Numbered from the stretch's first letter, positions 8,261 through 18,612 are shown. The stretch: DNA of 64,000 nucleotides from Caldilinea sp. CFX5 (GCA_021405325.1 QWII01000084.1:1-64000); one strand, 5' to 3'. Numbers and translations are program-made. The notes: generated by a model not told the origin, from the sequence alone.

Positions 8261-9358
8261 TTGGCCGACTATGCCGTTGAGTTACGGAATGTCTCCAAAC
8301 GATTTCCGGGGCCGTCCGGGGAAATCGTGGCGGCGGTTAAAAATGTAAATATGCAGATTGGCGATGGCGAATTTTTCTCCATGCTGGGGCCATCGGGCTG
8401 TGGCAAGACCACCTCGCTGCGCATGATCGCCGGTTTTGAACACCCCACAGAAGGCGAAGTCTATATTCATGGCAGGGCGATGGGTCGCACACCGGCCTTT
8501 CAACGCCCGGTCAACACCGTCTTTCAAAGCTATGCCCTCTTTCCCCACATGACCATTGGCGAAAATGTCGCCTTTGGCCTCCAGATGGATGGCGTTTCTA
8601 AGGCCGACATTGCACCACGGGTCAAAGAAGCGCTGACGATGGTGCGCTTGCCCGGTTATGAGAATCGCAAACCCAAGCAACTTTCCGGCGGGCAACAGCA
8701 GCGGGTGGCGTTGGCGCGGGCGCTGGTCAAACGGCCGGAGGTGCTGCTGCTCGACGAACCGCTGGGTGCGCTCGATCTAAAGTTGCGCAAGGAAATGCAG
8801 TTAGAATTAAAGCGCCTCCAGCGGGAAGTGGGCATTACCTTTGTCTATGTCACCCATGACCAGGAAGAGGCGCTGACCATGAGTGATCGCATTGCGGTCA
8901 TGTCACAGGGTATCACCCTCCAAATCGGCAATGCCACCGAAATTTATGAGCGCCCCAATTGCAAATTTGTGGCGGATTTTATCGGCGAGACCAACTTCCT
9001 CACCGGCAAGGTCCAGAGCCAGCAAGGACAGGTGGCGACAGTGGCGCTCCCCGGCGGCTTGACGGTGCAGGCGGAGGCCGAAAAACCGGTGGCTGTCGGC
9101 ACGGAAGTTTTTGTCGCCGTCCGCCCCGAAAAAATGCACCTGTACGCCCACGACGGCTGCGAAAATCACTTTACCGGTCGGGTGAGTCAGGTTGTCTATA
9201 TCGGCACTGATACCCAATATGGCATCCAGTTGTCCGGCAACCAGAGTATGCGCGTGCGCGAACAGAACAGCACGCCAGGGTCGCGCCCGCTGGCGGCTGA
9301 GGGCGCAGAGGTGACCGTCTCGTTTTCGGCGCAGGCGGCGCGAGTTTTAACGGAGTAA
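8261..9358 (+). CDS. potA: Spermidine/putrescine ABC transporter ATP-binding protein
   Basis: A 365-residue ATPase that drives polyamine import with the PotB, PotC and PotD homologues downstream. Walker A (GPSGCGKT) is at residues 43-50, the signature LSGGQQQR at 141-148 and Walker B (VLLLDE) at 161-166. A C-terminal TOBE-like domain of about 110 residues follows, as in PotA. The start codon is TTG at 8261, preceded by TTGGAGAG. The next gene is not potB but a Uma2 nuclease-like gene starting four bases after the stop. Confidence 0.92.
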   Translation: MADYAVELRNVSKRFPGPSGEIVAAVKNVNMQIGDGEFFSMLGPSGCGKTTSLRMIAGFEHPTEGEVYIHGRAMGRTPAFQRPVNTVFQSYALFPHMTIGENVAFGLQMDGVSKADIAPRVKEALTMVRLPGYENRKPKQLSGGQQQRVALARALVKRPEVLLLDEPLGALDLKLRKEMQLELKRLQREVGITFVYVTHDQEEALTMSDRIAVMSQGITLQIGNATEIYERPNCKFVADFIGETNFLTGKVQSQQGQVATVALPGGLTVQAEAEKPVAVGTEVFVAVRPEKMHLYAHDGCENHFTGRVSQVVYIGTDTQYGIQLSGNQSMRVREQNSTPGSRPLAAEGAEVTVSFSAQAARVLTE

Positions 9359-9361
9359 CCT

Positions 9362-10045
9362 ATGACAATTTTGACTGTTGCACGCCCTTCTAGCAGAACA
9401 CAAGTAACAACATCCTCTACAGTTGTGCAAAAAAAACAACGCCGCAAAGCGAATGATTCGCTCTGGCGCTTGACTGTTGAGCAATATCATCAAATGATTA
9501 AAGCCGGTATTCTGACTGATGATGACCCGGTTGAGTTATTAGAAGGGTTGTTGGTTCAGAAAATGTCTAAAAATCCGCCACATCGTATGTCCACCTTCCT
9601 CGTTCGACGCATGTTAGAACGGTTGTTAGGGGATGAATGGTACATTGATTCACAAGAATCAGTGACAACAGCGGACAGCGAACCCGAACCCGATGTAACG
9701 GTCAGCCGCGGCAGCGTCTTTGCTTATGCCGAACGGCACCCCGGCCCTGCCGATACGGTACTCCTTGTTGAAGTTTCTGATGCCACCCTACACCGGGATC
9801 GTGGACGCAAGAAGCGGCTCTATGCACGCGCCGGTATTCCTGTGTACTGGATTGTCAACCTGATCAAATTGCAGGTCGAAGTTTATACCGAACCTGATTC
9901 CCAAGGTGCGCCACCTGATTATCGCCAACGCCGCATCTATCGCAGCACAGATCGAATACCAATTGTGTTGGACGGCGTAGAAGTTGGACAAATCCTGGTG
10001 CGCGACATCTTACCGCCACCAACCGCCAGTCAAAACGAAGGATAA
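9362..10045 (+). CDS. Uma2 (DUF820) family putative endonuclease
   Basis: A 227-residue protein of the Uma2 family, a PD-(D/E)XK nuclease fold common in Chloroflexota and cyanobacteria and of unproven function. Visible active-site elements are EPEPDVTV, then [34 protein letters not shown], with the D, the E-x-S and downstream lysines of the fold. It lies between potA and potB with gaps of only 3 and 4 bases, so it must be cotranscribed with the transporter although nothing links it to transport. This looks like a passenger gene inserted into the operon. Confidence 0.85.
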   Translation: MTILTVARPSSRTQVTTSSTVVQKKQRRKANDSLWRLTVEQYHQMIKAGILTDDDPVELLEGLLVQKMSKNPPHRMSTFLVRRMLERLLGDEWYIDSQESVTTADSEPEPDVTVSRGSVFAYAERHPGPADTVLLVEVSDATLHRDRGRKKRLYARAGIPVYWIVNLIKLQVEVYTEPDSQGAPPDYRQRRIYRSTDRIPIVLDGVEVGQILVRDILPPPTASQNEG

Positions 10046-10049
10046 CGCG

Positions 10050-10952
10050 ATGGTAGAAAAGTTACGACAAAATCCACGACTGCAAGGGCTGTTGCTCATT
10101 TCGCCCACGCTGCTGTGGATGCTGGCACTCTTGATCATTCCCCTCTTGCTGACCGTCGTCACCAGCTTCGGCCAGCGCGACACCGACGGCAATGTCATTT
10201 ATACCTTTACCCTGGAAAATTATCGCCGGCTCATCGGCTTTACCGAAGAAGGCTTTGACACGCTCTACCTCGGCATTTTGGGGCGATCCCTGTCATTGGC
10301 GTTGCAGACCACCGTCTTTGTGATTCTGCTGGCCTATCCGCTGGCCTTTTTTATTGCCCGCTCGCCGGCGCAGCGCCGCAACACGCTGCTCTTTCTCGTC
10401 CTGGTGCCGCTCTGGACGAACTTTGTCATCCGCATCTATGCCTGGATCATGATCTTGCGCACCCAGGGCGTTCTCAACAGTGTGCTAGGGTGGCTGGCCG
10501 GATTGGTTGGGCTTTCCTATGCACCCTTTGACTTTTACCCGTCACAAGGCGCGGTATTAGTGGGAATGGTCTACGAATTTTTGCCCTTTATGATTCTGCC
10601 CATCTACACCTCGCTGGAAAAGATCGATGGTTCGCTCTTTGAAGCCGCCGCCGACCTGGGCGCTAATTCCTTCTGGACTTTTCTGCGGGTGACGTTACCC
10701 CTCTCCATGCCGGGGGTGGTGGCCGGCACAATTCTGACCTTTATCCCGGTGATCGGCACCTTTGTCGTCTCCGATATTCTGGGCGGGCGCCAGGTGATTC
10801 TGGTGGGCAATCTGATTCAGCGCCAATTTTTGGAAGCGCGCAACCCGCCTTTTGGCGCCGCGGCATCGATTGTCCTCATGGTGATGACGCTGATCTTTAC
10901 GCTCTATTACACCCGCCGTTTCGGCTTTGGCGAGGAGATTACCGCAGGATGA
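10050..10952 (+). CDS. potB: Spermidine/putrescine ABC transporter permease
   Basis: A 300-residue inner-membrane permease. The first helix follows [20 protein letters not shown], and the EAA loop [20 protein letters not shown] couples to the ATPase. The start at 10050 lies just after the Uma2 stop and has AAGGA upstream; an earlier in-frame start at 9984 would overlap Uma2 by 62 bases and is unlikely. The stop overlaps the potC start (ATGA), so the two permeases are translationally coupled. Confidence 0.92.
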   Translation: MVEKLRQNPRLQGLLLISPTLLWMLALLIIPLLLTVVTSFGQRDTDGNVIYTFTLENYRRLIGFTEEGFDTLYLGILGRSLSLALQTTVFVILLAYPLAFFIARSPAQRRNTLLFLVLVPLWTNFVIRIYAWIMILRTQGVLNSVLGWLAGLVGLSYAPFDFYPSQGAVLVGMVYEFLPFMILPIYTSLEKIDGSLFEAAADLGANSFWTFLRVTLPLSMPGVVAGTILTFIPVIGTFVVSDILGGRQVILVGNLIQRQFLEARNPPFGAAASIVLMVMTLIFTLYYTRRFGFGEEITAG

Positions 10953-11785
10953 ACCGTCGCTCTCCCTGGCTGACCCTCTCGGCGTTGGCCGTCTACTTTT
11001 TTCTCTACGCCCCGATGGTGGTGCTGATCGTCTATTCGTTCAATGCCTCGCGCACCAATGTGGTCTTTGAAGGGGTGGTCAATCGCGGGCCATGTGGTCC
11101 CTTTTATTGGTTCTGTCAACTGGCGGAAAATGATGACGTGTTAGAGGCGGCGCGCAATACGCTGATTATTGCCCTCACCACCTCGCTTGTGGCGACAGCC
11201 ATTGGCACAATGGCGGCGCTGGCGTTACAGCGCTACTCGTTCCCCTTCAAAAGCTTTTCCGAGGCGACGCTTTATGTACCGATTGTCATCCCCGAAATTG
11301 TCATGGGTATCGGCATTCTGGTCTTCTTTAGCGCCGTCTTTGGCTGGGTGAACAGCACGCTGGGCCTGAGCGGCAATAACCGTTTATCGCTGGGGCTGAT
11401 CACCGTCATTGTCTCGCACATTGCCTTTAGCGTTCCCTTTGTCATCATGGTGGTGCGCGCACGCTTGCATGGCTTTGACAAATCGTTGGAAGAAGCGGCG
11501 GCCGATCTGGGCGCCAATGAGTGGATCACCTTCCGTCGGGTAACATTGCCGCTGATTGCCCCTGGCGTCATGTCAGGTGCGCTGCTGGCCTTTACCCTGT
11601 CGCTTGATGACTTTATTATCACCTTTTTCACCACCGGCCCCGGCGCTACGACGCTGCCGATCTATGTCTACGGCTTGCTCCGGCGTGTTATCACCCCCGA
11701 AGTGAATGCCCTCTCCACCATTTGGATTCTGGCCGTGTTGGTGCTAGTCTTTATCTCGCGCCAGTTGGAACGGCGCAGCGCGTAA
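10949..11785 (+). CDS. potC: Spermidine/putrescine ABC transporter permease
   Basis: A 278-residue permease that forms the channel with PotB. The first helix is [20 protein letters not shown], followed by [12 protein letters not shown], a sequence typical of PotC. The EAA loop is [44 protein letters not shown] is also characteristic. It overlaps potB by four bases and is followed by a palindrome and then potD. Confidence 0.93.
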   Translation: MNRRSPWLTLSALAVYFFLYAPMVVLIVYSFNASRTNVVFEGVVNRGPCGPFYWFCQLAENDDVLEAARNTLIIALTTSLVATAIGTMAALALQRYSFPFKSFSEATLYVPIVIPEIVMGIGILVFFSAVFGWVNSTLGLSGNNRLSLGLITVIVSHIAFSVPFVIMVVRARLHGFDKSLEEAAADLGANEWITFRRVTLPLIAPGVMSGALLAFTLSLDDFIITFFTTGPGATTLPIYVYGLLRRVITPEVNALSTIWILAVLVLVFISRQLERRSA

Positions 11786-11790
11786 ATAGC

Positions 11791-11904
11791 ACAACAGCGG
11801 ATAAGGGCGGGAGCGGATTTTTCGCTCTGTCAGGTGAATCGATTTTACAGGTAAAGCATCTTCATCCTGTAGCATATCCGTTCCCGCCTTCATCCGCTGT
11901 TGTG
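11791..11904. repeat. Palindrome between potC and potD
   Basis: ACAACAGCGGATAAGGGCGG at 11791 and its near complement ending CATCCGCTGTTGT at 11903 form outer arms around a less paired centre. It separates the permease genes from potD inside one operon and may let potD be expressed at a different level. Confidence 0.6.
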
Positions 11905-11932
11905 TCTTTCATGATAAAAAGGAGAACATTTG

Positions 11933-13060
11933 ATGACCAAACAACTTGCCAAGCTGCGTTCCCCCGCTATGGCAGCCTTACTCATCCTTAGCCTATTGGT
12001 TGCAGCTTGTGGTGGTGGCAGTGAGGAAAGTAGCGCCACCGGCGATAGCACCGGCGACACACCAATCGCCGAAGGCTTTACCTGCCCCGAACCGGCGCCC
12101 CGTATGGAGGTCACATCAACGGAAGTGAATCTCTTTGTCTGGACCGAGTACATTCCCCAGGAAGCAATCGACTGCTTTGAGGAAGTCTACAACATCCAGG
12201 TCAACAAGGATGAATATTCGACCAACGAGGAGATGTACGCTAAGCTCTCGGCCGGCGGCGCTAACTATGATCTGGTGCAGCCAACCGATTACATCGTCGC
12301 GTTGATGATTCGCCAAAATCTCTTGCAGAAACTGGATAAGAGCAAACTACCGGTGTTAGAAGGCTTTGATCCCAATTACCTCGACCAGCCCTTTGACCCC
12401 GGCAACGAGTATACCATCCCCTACCAGGCCGGCACCGACGCTATTGTGGTCAACACCGATGTCATCACAGAGCTACCCAAGTCGTGGGCCGATCTCTGGA
12501 ACCCCGCCTATGAGGGGCGCATGGTGTCGATTGATGACTCGCGTGCCATCATCGGCTTGACCTTGCTGACGCTCGGCTATGACCTCAATTCTACTGACCC
12601 GGCGCAACTGGAAGAGGCCAAAACCAAGTTGGCGGAATTGATGCCGAACATTAAGCTGTTTGACAGTGACAGCCCCAAAACGGCCCTGATCGGTGGCGAT
12701 GTGGATCTAGGGATTGTCTGGACTGGTGAAGCATTTTTGGCGCAGCAGGAAAATCCGGCCATTCAGTTCATCTACCCAAGCGAAGGCGCCATTGTCTGGC
12801 AGGATAACTACGCCATCCCCGTTGACGCACCTCATCTAGACGCTGCCTATGCCTTGCTCAACTACTCCCTCCAACCCGATCTCTTCTGGCTGGACATCAA
12901 CGGGGAGAGCACTACGTTGGGCGCCTTGTATGAGACTTATATCAACTCCAACATTACCAACACCCCCCCCGAAGCCCTAGCCGCCGGTCATCGCATTGAA
13001 GATGTGGGCGATGCGCTGCCGCTCTATGACCAGATTTGGACGGAAGTGAAAGGCGAGTAA
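11933..13060 (+). CDS. potD: Spermidine/putrescine-binding lipoprotein
   Basis: A 375-residue extracytoplasmic binding protein (extracellular solute-binding family 1, PotD/PotF type). The signal peptide ends in a lipobox (LLVAAC), followed by GGGSEESS, so it is lipid-anchored. VNLFVWTEYIPQEAIDCFEEVYNI is the typical PotD start of the mature domain, and the sequence DYIVALMIRQNLLQKLDKSKLP follows the family pattern. An AGGAG ribosome-binding site precedes ATG 11933 (a TTG one codon earlier is also in frame). Polyamine specificity is inferred from family and operon. Confidence 0.92.
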   Translation: MTKQLAKLRSPAMAALLILSLLVAACGGGSEESSATGDSTGDTPIAEGFTCPEPAPRMEVTSTEVNLFVWTEYIPQEAIDCFEEVYNIQVNKDEYSTNEEMYAKLSAGGANYDLVQPTDYIVALMIRQNLLQKLDKSKLPVLEGFDPNYLDQPFDPGNEYTIPYQAGTDAIVVNTDVITELPKSWADLWNPAYEGRMVSIDDSRAIIGLTLLTLGYDLNSTDPAQLEEAKTKLAELMPNIKLFDSDSPKTALIGGDVDLGIVWTGEAFLAQQENPAIQFIYPSEGAIVWQDNYAIPVDAPHLDAAYALLNYSLQPDLFWLDINGESTTLGALYETYINSNITNTPPEALAAGHRIEDVGDALPLYDQIWTEVKGE

Positions 13061-13061
13061 G

Positions 13062-13122
13062 GATAGGGAGACAGGTAGACAGGTAAATAGGGCGTGTCTA
13101 CCTGTTTACCTGTCTCCCTATC
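13062..13122. repeat. GGTAGACAGGT palindrome after potD
   Basis: GATAGGGAGACAGGTAGACA at 13062 pairs with the complement ending GTCTCCCTATC at 13122. Related to 6381-6456 and likewise placed after a binding-protein gene. The convergent gene at 13098 runs into it, so its last residues (EIGRQVNR) are encoded by the repeat. Confidence 0.75.
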
Positions 13123-14129
13123 TCGATTAACCCCATTCGCTTCGCTTGCGCCCCATCCCAATCACCAACCAAAGCCCACCAATTGGCTAAAGACCGGCCC
13201 CGGTAGGATAGGCTGTGATTGGCGCCGGGGATGTTTTGCATCCAGTAGATAAACCATTGGAGACTGTCACCCTGCCAGCGGTCGCAGTTGAGTTGAATTT
13301 TTTCGCCGCCGCCGTCGGGGCGCCAATCTTCAATGTCGGTCCAGACATAGGTGGGGTTGCGCCAGTCGTAATCGCGCACGCCGTTGGGGGGATAGTGCGC
13401 CCAGCCGCAACGCCCCTCGCCCGGTTTGCCGACAAATTTTTCCCAGAAGAGATGGGGATCGACATGGCGGAAGAGCGCTTCAAATTGGTGGATATGATCT
13501 TCCACCGCTTCGGAAGGGCCGCGTTGGTAGTTGTAGTGGTAGACGGTGTACGTTTTGTCCAGTACGGGTAGATCGTGTGGGTCGCGATCACTGTTGCTAA
13601 TATCACCGTAGCGGCTGGCCATGTTCGATTCCCACAGGTCGATCACCCCGCCATGATAGCCCCAGAGCCAGACTTCTTTGATGCCCCGTTCCATCACCCA
13701 GTCCTGAATATTGATACGCGCCATGATGGCATTGTAGTCGGTCATCGGCACGCGATGGCCGGGCTTGCGCCAGGTGGGGAGCGGCTCTAAAAATTCAAGA
13801 CTATCGACAATGCGGTAACGTAACGAGGGTTGGGCGGTGGGGTCTTTGTAGCCGTGATAGCTGCTGCCTGCTTCGAGCGCCTCGATCACTCGTTGGGTCG
13901 TTTGGGCACAGTGGCGACGAATCTGCTCCAGTGGGGCATCGACATCGCCGGTAATCGCCCGATCAATGCGTCCATTCTTCAGCGGGAAATAGTGAACCAA
14001 CAGAACAGGAATTTCCCATTGCCCTGCTGGATGCGGATGTTGTGTGGGGTGGGCAAGCGGCTGCGTTTCTGGAACGGCTGGATCACCGTTTGACCACAAG
14101 CGACGCCACCAGGAGAATAGTGAGTTCAC
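13098..14129 (-). CDS. Conserved hypothetical protein, aromatic-rich
   Basis: About 344 residues, function not recognised. Sequences such as RCGWAHYPPNGVRDYDW, YVWTDIEDWRPDGGG and ALVGDWD are rich in Trp, Tyr and Gly, as in secreted or surface proteins, but no signal peptide is visible. The frame is open to an ATG at 14246, but that ATG and the first 25 or so codons lie in the palindrome at 14170-14257. A GTG at 14129 is a better though still weak start, with no clear ribosome-binding site. The C-terminus also runs into a palindrome. Both ends may have been changed by repeat insertion, so the gene could be damaged. Confidence 0.6.
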   Translation of the reverse strand: MNSLFSWWRRLWSNGDPAVPETQPLAHPTQHPHPAGQWEIPVLLVHYFPLKNGRIDRAITGDVDAPLEQIRRHCAQTTQRVIEALEAGSSYHGYKDPTAQPSLRYRIVDSLEFLEPLPTWRKPGHRVPMTDYNAIMARINIQDWVMERGIKEVWLWGYHGGVIDLWESNMASRYGDISNSDRDPHDLPVLDKTYTVYHYNYQRGPSEAVEDHIHQFEALFRHVDPHLFWEKFVGKPGEGRCGWAHYPPNGVRDYDWRNPTYVWTDIEDWRPDGGGEKIQLNCDRWQGDSLQWFIYWMQNIPGANHSLSYRGRSLANWWALVGDWDGAQAKRMGLIEIGRQVNR

Positions 14130-14169
14130 AGGAAAGCCTGTTCTGCTGCCAAAAACGATCCAAGGGGAT

Positions 14170-14257
14170 ACAGACGCGGATTGCGGAAACGCGGATTTTT
14201 TGTTCGCTGGAATCCATTTACGGCTTCTGTATCCGCGTTTCCGCAATCCGCGTCTGT
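14170..14257. repeat. Family E palindrome (ACAGACGCGGATTGCGG)
   Basis: ACAGACGCGGATTGCGGAAA at 14170 is the complement of the stretch ending at 14257. A split relative appears at 35884-35916 and 36115-36127, where family A elements interrupt it. It separates the hypothetical gene from the esterase gene, whose stop is two bases away. Confidence 0.75.
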
Positions 14258-14258
14258 C

Positions 14259-15221
14259 CTACAACCCCATCATAAACTGGAAGATCGCGTCGTTGTTCCC
14301 CGGCAAGCTCTCATGGGCAAAGTCCGGGTAGATGAGATAAGATTTCTTGGAAGTGATCTTGTTATAGGCGGCGAACTGGGTGGAGGGCGGACAGATGGTA
14401 TCCATCAACCCCACCGCCATCAACACTTCGCCCCGAATGCGTCTGGCGAGATGTTGAACATCGATGTAGCCCAGCTTCGTAAAAATTTCCGTCTTACGCA
14501 AGTGACGGGGATCAAAGCGGCGGAAATATTCACGCAACTCGGCATAGGCGTCTTTGTCCTGGTCAATATCCCAGACCCGTTGGTAGTCACAGAGGAAGGG
14601 GAAGACCGGCGCGGCCAGCTTGATGCGCGGCTCCAATGCCGCCGCCGCCAAGGTCAAGCCGCCGCCCTGGCTGCCGCCGGTGGCGCCGACCCGACTGGCA
14701 TCCACATCGGGCATTGCCATGACAATCTTCGCCAACTGGGCCGTATCGAGGAACATCTGGCGATAGTAGAGCTTCTCCGGCGCATCATCCAGCCCGCGGA
14801 TGATATGCCCGCGCAATGTCCACCCCTTGACGCCGCCCACATCCTCCGACAAACCGCCCTGACCGCGACAGTCGAGCGCCGCCACTGTGTAGCCCATTGC
14901 CACATACCCTAGCTTGTCCACCCAATCACCGGCGTTGCCCGAATAGCCATGATACATCAACACCGCCGGGTGCGGTCCCTTGGCATGCTTGGGTTGCAAC
15001 AATTTGGCATGAATGCGCGCCCCGCCCACGCCGGTGAAATACAGGTGACTACACTGGGCATAGGGCGTCTGGAACTCTGCCGGCACGAGTTCGACCTTGG
15101 GATCGACCGCATTCATCTCGGCCAGCGCCCGCTCCCAATAGTCATCAAAGTCCATCGGTCGCGGGTTGGTGCCCTCGTAGGTATGAAGTTTTTCAAAGGG
15201 CATATCAAATAATAATGGCAT
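14259..15221 (-). CDS. Acetyl xylan esterase / cephalosporin-C deacetylase family hydrolase
   Basis: A 320-residue alpha/beta hydrolase of the AXE1 family, which removes acetyl groups from xylo-oligosaccharides and related esters. The nucleophile elbow is [35 protein letters not shown] at the start and [18 protein letters not shown] with a later DFAHE give the Asp and His of the triad. The start at 15221 has an excellent AGGAGG site; the frame continues to 15359 only through a palindrome. No signal peptide, so it is probably cytoplasmic and acts on imported oligosaccharides. Confidence 0.9.
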   Translation of the reverse strand: MPLLFDMPFEKLHTYEGTNPRPMDFDDYWERALAEMNAVDPKVELVPAEFQTPYAQCSHLYFTGVGGARIHAKLLQPKHAKGPHPAVLMYHGYSGNAGDWVDKLGYVAMGYTVAALDCRGQGGLSEDVGGVKGWTLRGHIIRGLDDAPEKLYYRQMFLDTAQLAKIVMAMPDVDASRVGATGGSQGGGLTLAAAALEPRIKLAAPVFPFLCDYQRVWDIDQDKDAYAELREYFRRFDPRHLRKTEIFTKLGYIDVQHLARRIRGEVLMAVGLMDTICPPSTQFAAYNKITSKKSYLIYPDFAHESLPGNNDAIFQFMMGL

Positions 15222-15253
15222 GGAAATCCTCCTTTGAGATGAGTGATAAGGTG

Positions 15254-15364
15254 ATACGTGCTGCGTGCTGCGTGCTGCGTGATAATAAGTGATAGGTGGA
15301 GTGTAACCGTGACACCTGAAGCACCTATTCGTCAGTGCGCAGCACGCAGCACGCAGCACGAATC
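15254..15364. repeat. CGTGCTGCGTG palindrome
   Basis: Tandem CGTGCTG words at 15257-15280 pair with GCACGCAGCACGCAGCACG at about 15341-15360. It lies between the esterase and MFS genes, and the MFS stop is at its edge. The arm words resemble those at 18552 and 63440, but the GAGCYTGTCGA centre is absent. Confidence 0.65.
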
Positions 15365-16571
15365 ACGCAATTGTTTGTCGTCGCGGCTGCCCACCATAGA
15401 TCATCAGCAGACCAAAGAACGCTAGCGCAGCGATGTCGGTGATAAAGATCGTGAGCATGGTGACATGGGGGCCATATGCCTCAAAAAGCTGACCGATAAA
15501 CCAGGGGAAGAACATAGCGCCGCTGCTGGTGCCGATGAAAAAGCAACTGGTGATAAAACCGGTGATATGGACGCGTCGTTCGGCCCAGGAGAGGGCGACG
15601 GCAAAGACCGACGCCATTGCCAACCCGGCCCCGGCCACGCCAATCCAGAGAACTAGTGCCGAGGCCGGCCAGATCAACACAATGGCGACACTAGCGAGAC
15701 AGCCCAGCAGATCGACCAGGAGAATGTTGCGCGGACGATAGCGAGCAGCAATCGGAATCCCAATCAGCCGACCGATGGTGAAGGTAAGCCAGAAAGTGGA
15801 ATTGAGATAAGCCGCCATCGTTGCGTCGGCCAACCCCGTTTCCACGGCATAGGTGTAGATCCAGCCGCTATAGCTCACCTCAACGCCGACAAAGAGGAAG
15901 AAAAAGACCATCATCAGGCCGACAAAGAGATAGTTGACCGGTTCCGCCACTTCGCTATCGGTGTGGTGGCGAAGGGGGGGACTGGGCAGGCGCACAAACC
16001 AGAGTAACACGGGCAACAGTAATAACCCCAGCAACCAGTAAGCCCAAGTAATAGCGCCGCTCCAGTAGATGGCCTGGGCCACGATGAGCGGCGAGAAGAA
16101 GGCGCCCAGCCCAAAGAAGAAATGGAGCGCATTCATGTAGGGGCCGACGTTCGGTTGATGCACCCAGACCAGCAGCGTATTGCCCCCCACATCCAACAAC
16201 CCTTCCGCCATCCCCAGCACCAGCAAGACGAGGATGAGGACGCCCAACAACGAAAGGGTTGGCACCACGAAGACCATCGCCGCCATCACCGCCAACGCCG
16301 CCACCATGAGCGGATGGCCCGCCGTGCGATCATAGACACGACCGGCCAACACCGAACCGAGCAGATAGCCGGAGGAACGGGCGAGAAAGAGATAGCTGAT
16401 CTGGCTCAAGGTGCTGCCGGTGTTCGCTGCCAGCCCGTTCAAGGTCGGCCCCAACGAAGCGGAGACCAGGCCAAGCGCCACAAACGCAATATAATACCCA
16501 ACCGTCTTCGCCCATTTGCCGTCGCGCTGCAACCACGCCGGCCCCACAACTGTAGAAGTATTCACGAACAA
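15363..16571 (-). CDS. MFS transporter
   Basis: A 402-residue integral membrane protein with about 12 hydrophobic helices and the layout of sugar-type MFS permeases. The first helices contain GYYIAFVALGLVSASLGPTLNGLA, and SSGYLLGSVLAGRVYDRTAGHPLM is the loop 2-3 signature region. The gene begins three bases after the galactokinase stop, so the two are cotranscribed. A hexose such as galactose is a reasonable guess for the substrate but is not shown by the sequence. Confidence 0.85.
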   Translation of the reverse strand: MFVNTSTVVGPAWLQRDGKWAKTVGYYIAFVALGLVSASLGPTLNGLAANTGSTLSQISYLFLARSSGYLLGSVLAGRVYDRTAGHPLMVAALAVMAAMVFVVPTLSLLGVLILVLLVLGMAEGLLDVGGNTLLVWVHQPNVGPYMNALHFFFGLGAFFSPLIVAQAIYWSGAITWAYWLLGLLLLPVLLWFVRLPSPPLRHHTDSEVAEPVNYLFVGLMMVFFFLFVGVEVSYSGWIYTYAVETGLADATMAAYLNSTFWLTFTIGRLIGIPIAARYRPRNILLVDLLGCLASVAIVLIWPASALVLWIGVAGAGLAMASVFAVALSWAERRVHITGFITSCFFIGTSSGAMFFPWFIGQLFEAYGPHVTMLTIFITDIAALAFFGLLMIYGGQPRRQTIA

Positions 16572-16574
16572 TCC

Positions 16575-17765
16575 TTATTCTGTTGCATCCAGCGACTGGA
16601 CATACGCGCCGTTGCTGGCGCGCGTCGTGTAGACCTCCGGCCAGATGTTGGTCGCCTTGGGATATTTATCATAGATCATGTCGGCAATGCTCTGTTCCGC
16701 CCCCGGCTCAACCAGCGCCACCGTACAGCCGCCGAAACCGGCCCCGGTCAGGCGCGCGCCGTAACAACCAGGGGCGCTGCGCATCGCTTCCACCATTACA
16801 TCCAGCGCCTCGCTGCTCACTTCATAGTCATCGCGCAGGCTTTCATGGCTGGCATTCATCAGGCGGCCAACTTCCGTGAGATCACCCTGTTGGAGTGCGG
16901 CAACGGTCTGCAAGACCCGCTCATTCTCGCCCACAACATGCCGGCAGCGGCGGTAGACGACCGGATCAAGACGATCCTTGTGCGCTTCCAGTTGTTCGCT
17001 GCTCACATCGCGTAACGCTTTGATGTTCGGCAGCGCTTGTTGCAGGCGCGCCACGCCGGTTTCACACTCCTTCCGCCGTTGATTGTAGGCGCTGCTCGCC
17101 AACGAACGACTCGCTTTCGTATTGCCAATGACCAACGAGCCGCTTTCCGGGAAGGGCACTAACTGATACTCCAAACTGCGACAGTCAATTAGCAGGGCAT
17201 AGTTTTCAGCGCCCAACATGCTGATAAATTGATCCATGATCCCGCAGTTGACGCCAACAAAGGCGTTTTCAGCGCGCTGGGCGGCCTTCGCCACCTGCGG
17301 CCCGGTTAATTTGCCTTCCTGACCGCTGGCATGCATAAAGGCGTGCGCCGTAGCAATTTCTAACGCCGCCGAACTGCTCAGCCCGCTGCCCTTCGGCACA
17401 TTGCCGCTCACCACCGCATCCATCCCGACCAGGTGCAAACCGGCTTCTTGCAACGACCAGGCGACGCCCTGAATATAGTTGCTCCAGAGAATGTCGTCGT
17501 TATACGCCATCTGATCCAAACTAAATTCAAACCAGCCGTCATATTCGACGGAGTAGAGCCGCACCTGGCGGTCGGCGCGTGGGTGAAAGACAATCCGCAC
17601 ATCGCGCTTTAAGGCGACGGGCAGGACAAAGCCATCATTATAATCGGTATGTTCGCCAATCAAATTGACCCGACCCGGCCCCACCGCCACTGCTGTCGGC
17701 TCTCCCTGAAAACGCGATTGAAAAGCCTCAATTAAGGTTTGTGTACGAGTATCACTTTTACTCAC
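16575..17765 (-). CDS. galK: Galactokinase
   Basis: A 396-residue GHMP-family kinase that phosphorylates galactose at C1, the first step of the Leloir pathway. [19 protein letters not shown] near residue 30 is the galactokinase signature. The phosphate-binding loop is [13 protein letters not shown], and [12 protein letters not shown] is the C-terminal GHMP motif. The gene overlaps the methyltransferase gene before it by 8 bases and is followed by an MFS gene. galT and galE are not in the window. Confidence 0.95.
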   Translation of the reverse strand: MSKSDTRTQTLIEAFQSRFQGEPTAVAVGPGRVNLIGEHTDYNDGFVLPVALKRDVRIVFHPRADRQVRLYSVEYDGWFEFSLDQMAYNDDILWSNYIQGVAWSLQEAGLHLVGMDAVVSGNVPKGSGLSSSAALEIATAHAFMHASGQEGKLTGPQVAKAAQRAENAFVGVNCGIMDQFISMLGAENYALLIDCRSLEYQLVPFPESGSLVIGNTKASRSLASSAYNQRRKECETGVARLQQALPNIKALRDVSSEQLEAHKDRLDPVVYRRCRHVVGENERVLQTVAALQQGDLTEVGRLMNASHESLRDDYEVSSEALDVMVEAMRSAPGCYGARLTGAGFGGCTVALVEPGAEQSIADMIYDKYPKATNIWPEVYTTRASNGAYVQSLDATE

Positions 17766-18534
17766 GATTCTCCCTCTTTTTCACCACACTATACAGATTG
17801 AGGTTGCCCTCTTTCCCATCAGCAGCAAAGTTTGTTAACATCTGTAAACCGGCGGTCTGCGCCAACGCGGCCATCTCTGTTTCATCGATCTGGTGGACAT
17901 AGCGTACGGCATAGCCGCCCTGCTGCCAGGGCAGGAGCGCATCGCCCGGCTCCACCTCGGCACTGGTCAAGCCGATAGTCTGCCATGCAATCTGCTTGCG
18001 GACAAACCGCTCACTGCGTAAAAATTGCCAGTGCGAAAAGATCAGAACGCCCGTCGGCGCCAACAAGGTCGCCAGGCTCTGCCCTACCTGCGCCCGCAGA
18101 GTATATCCCGGCACATGGTGCAACGCGGCCAGACAGACAATCAGATCAAACGAAGCGGGCTGCAATGCCAACGGCACAAACCAATCGGGCGCTGTAAAAT
18201 CGGCTGCACGAAAGGTGGTCTGCACCCTCCTTAAATCACGGGTGTTCTCCGTCGCCAGCCGCAACAATTTTTCATCGCCATCGACACCTGTATATACACA
18301 GCGAATATTCCACTCTTCCAGCATCCACGCCCAACGCCCATTACCACAACCTACATCCAATACTTGCAATGGCCGATCCGTCGGTGGCAGCGGTAACCAA
18401 GCCCGCAACGCCTGCCACCCAATCGGCAACCCTGCCCGCGTCGCATCAAACGGCTCTGCCACCGTGGCGTAAAACTGTCGATTCAAGGCCAGCAGCCGTT
18501 GTTGCGTTGCCTTGCTCATACGGTTCATGGTCAT
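17758..18534 (-). CDS. SAM-dependent methyltransferase, Trm9/ALKBH8-like
   Basis: A 258-residue class I methyltransferase. Motif I is [15 protein letters not shown], and CLAALHHV corresponds to motif IV. Two further stretches recall Trm9/ALKBH8 methyltransferases: the N-terminal [17 protein letters not shown] followed by WQALRAWL, and the C-terminal [20 protein letters not shown] with [12 protein letters not shown] and [11 protein letters not shown]. Eukaryotic Trm9 methylates the carboxymethyl group that Elp3 places on U34 of tRNA. The gene lies back to back with elp3, 109 bases away, which supports the same role, although it is cotranscribed with galK. Starts at 18528 and 18519 are also possible. 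The Trm9 assignment comes from memory of the family and needs a profile search. Confidence 0.72.
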   Translation of the reverse strand: MTMNRMSKATQQRLLALNRQFYATVAEPFDATRAGLPIGWQALRAWLPLPPTDRPLQVLDVGCGNGRWAWMLEEWNIRCVYTGVDGDEKLLRLATENTRDLRRVQTTFRAADFTAPDWFVPLALQPASFDLIVCLAALHHVPGYTLRAQVGQSLATLLAPTGVLIFSHWQFLRSERFVRKQIAWQTIGLTSAEVEPGDALLPWQQGGYAVRYVHQIDETEMAALAQTAGLQMLTNFAADGKEGNLNLYSVVKKRENRE

Positions 18535-18547
18535 GGCGGATCTATGG

Positions 18548-18553
18548 TATAAT
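18548..18553 (+). promoter_or_regulatory. Candidate -10 box for elp3
   Basis: TATAAT preceded by TATGG lies 91 bases before elp3. The sequence TATGGTATAATTCG is roughly self-complementary in its first part, so a -10-like ATTATACC exists on the other strand for the methyltransferase operon. No strong -35 is visible. A family D palindrome follows at once in the leader. Confidence 0.35.
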
Positions 18554-18612
18554 TCGTGCTGCGTGAATCGTGGCCTTCGACAGGCTCAGGCCACGATTCA
18601 CGCAGCACGAAT
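18552..18612. repeat. Family D palindrome (11-nt centre) in the elp3 leader
   Basis: Perfect 25-base arms (18552-18576 and 18588-18612) around TCGACAGGCTC at 18577-18587, the reverse complement of the GAGCCTGTCGA centre seen at 7309. It overlaps the candidate promoter and would form a very stable hairpin in the transcript. Confidence 0.85.

Noticed and set aside
16122..17015. 297-codon open frame antisense to the MFS and galactokinase genes
   Set aside because: It spans the junction of two well-supported genes on the other strand, is rich in His, Arg and Gln in the way antisense GC-rich frames are, and has no motif or ribosome-binding site.
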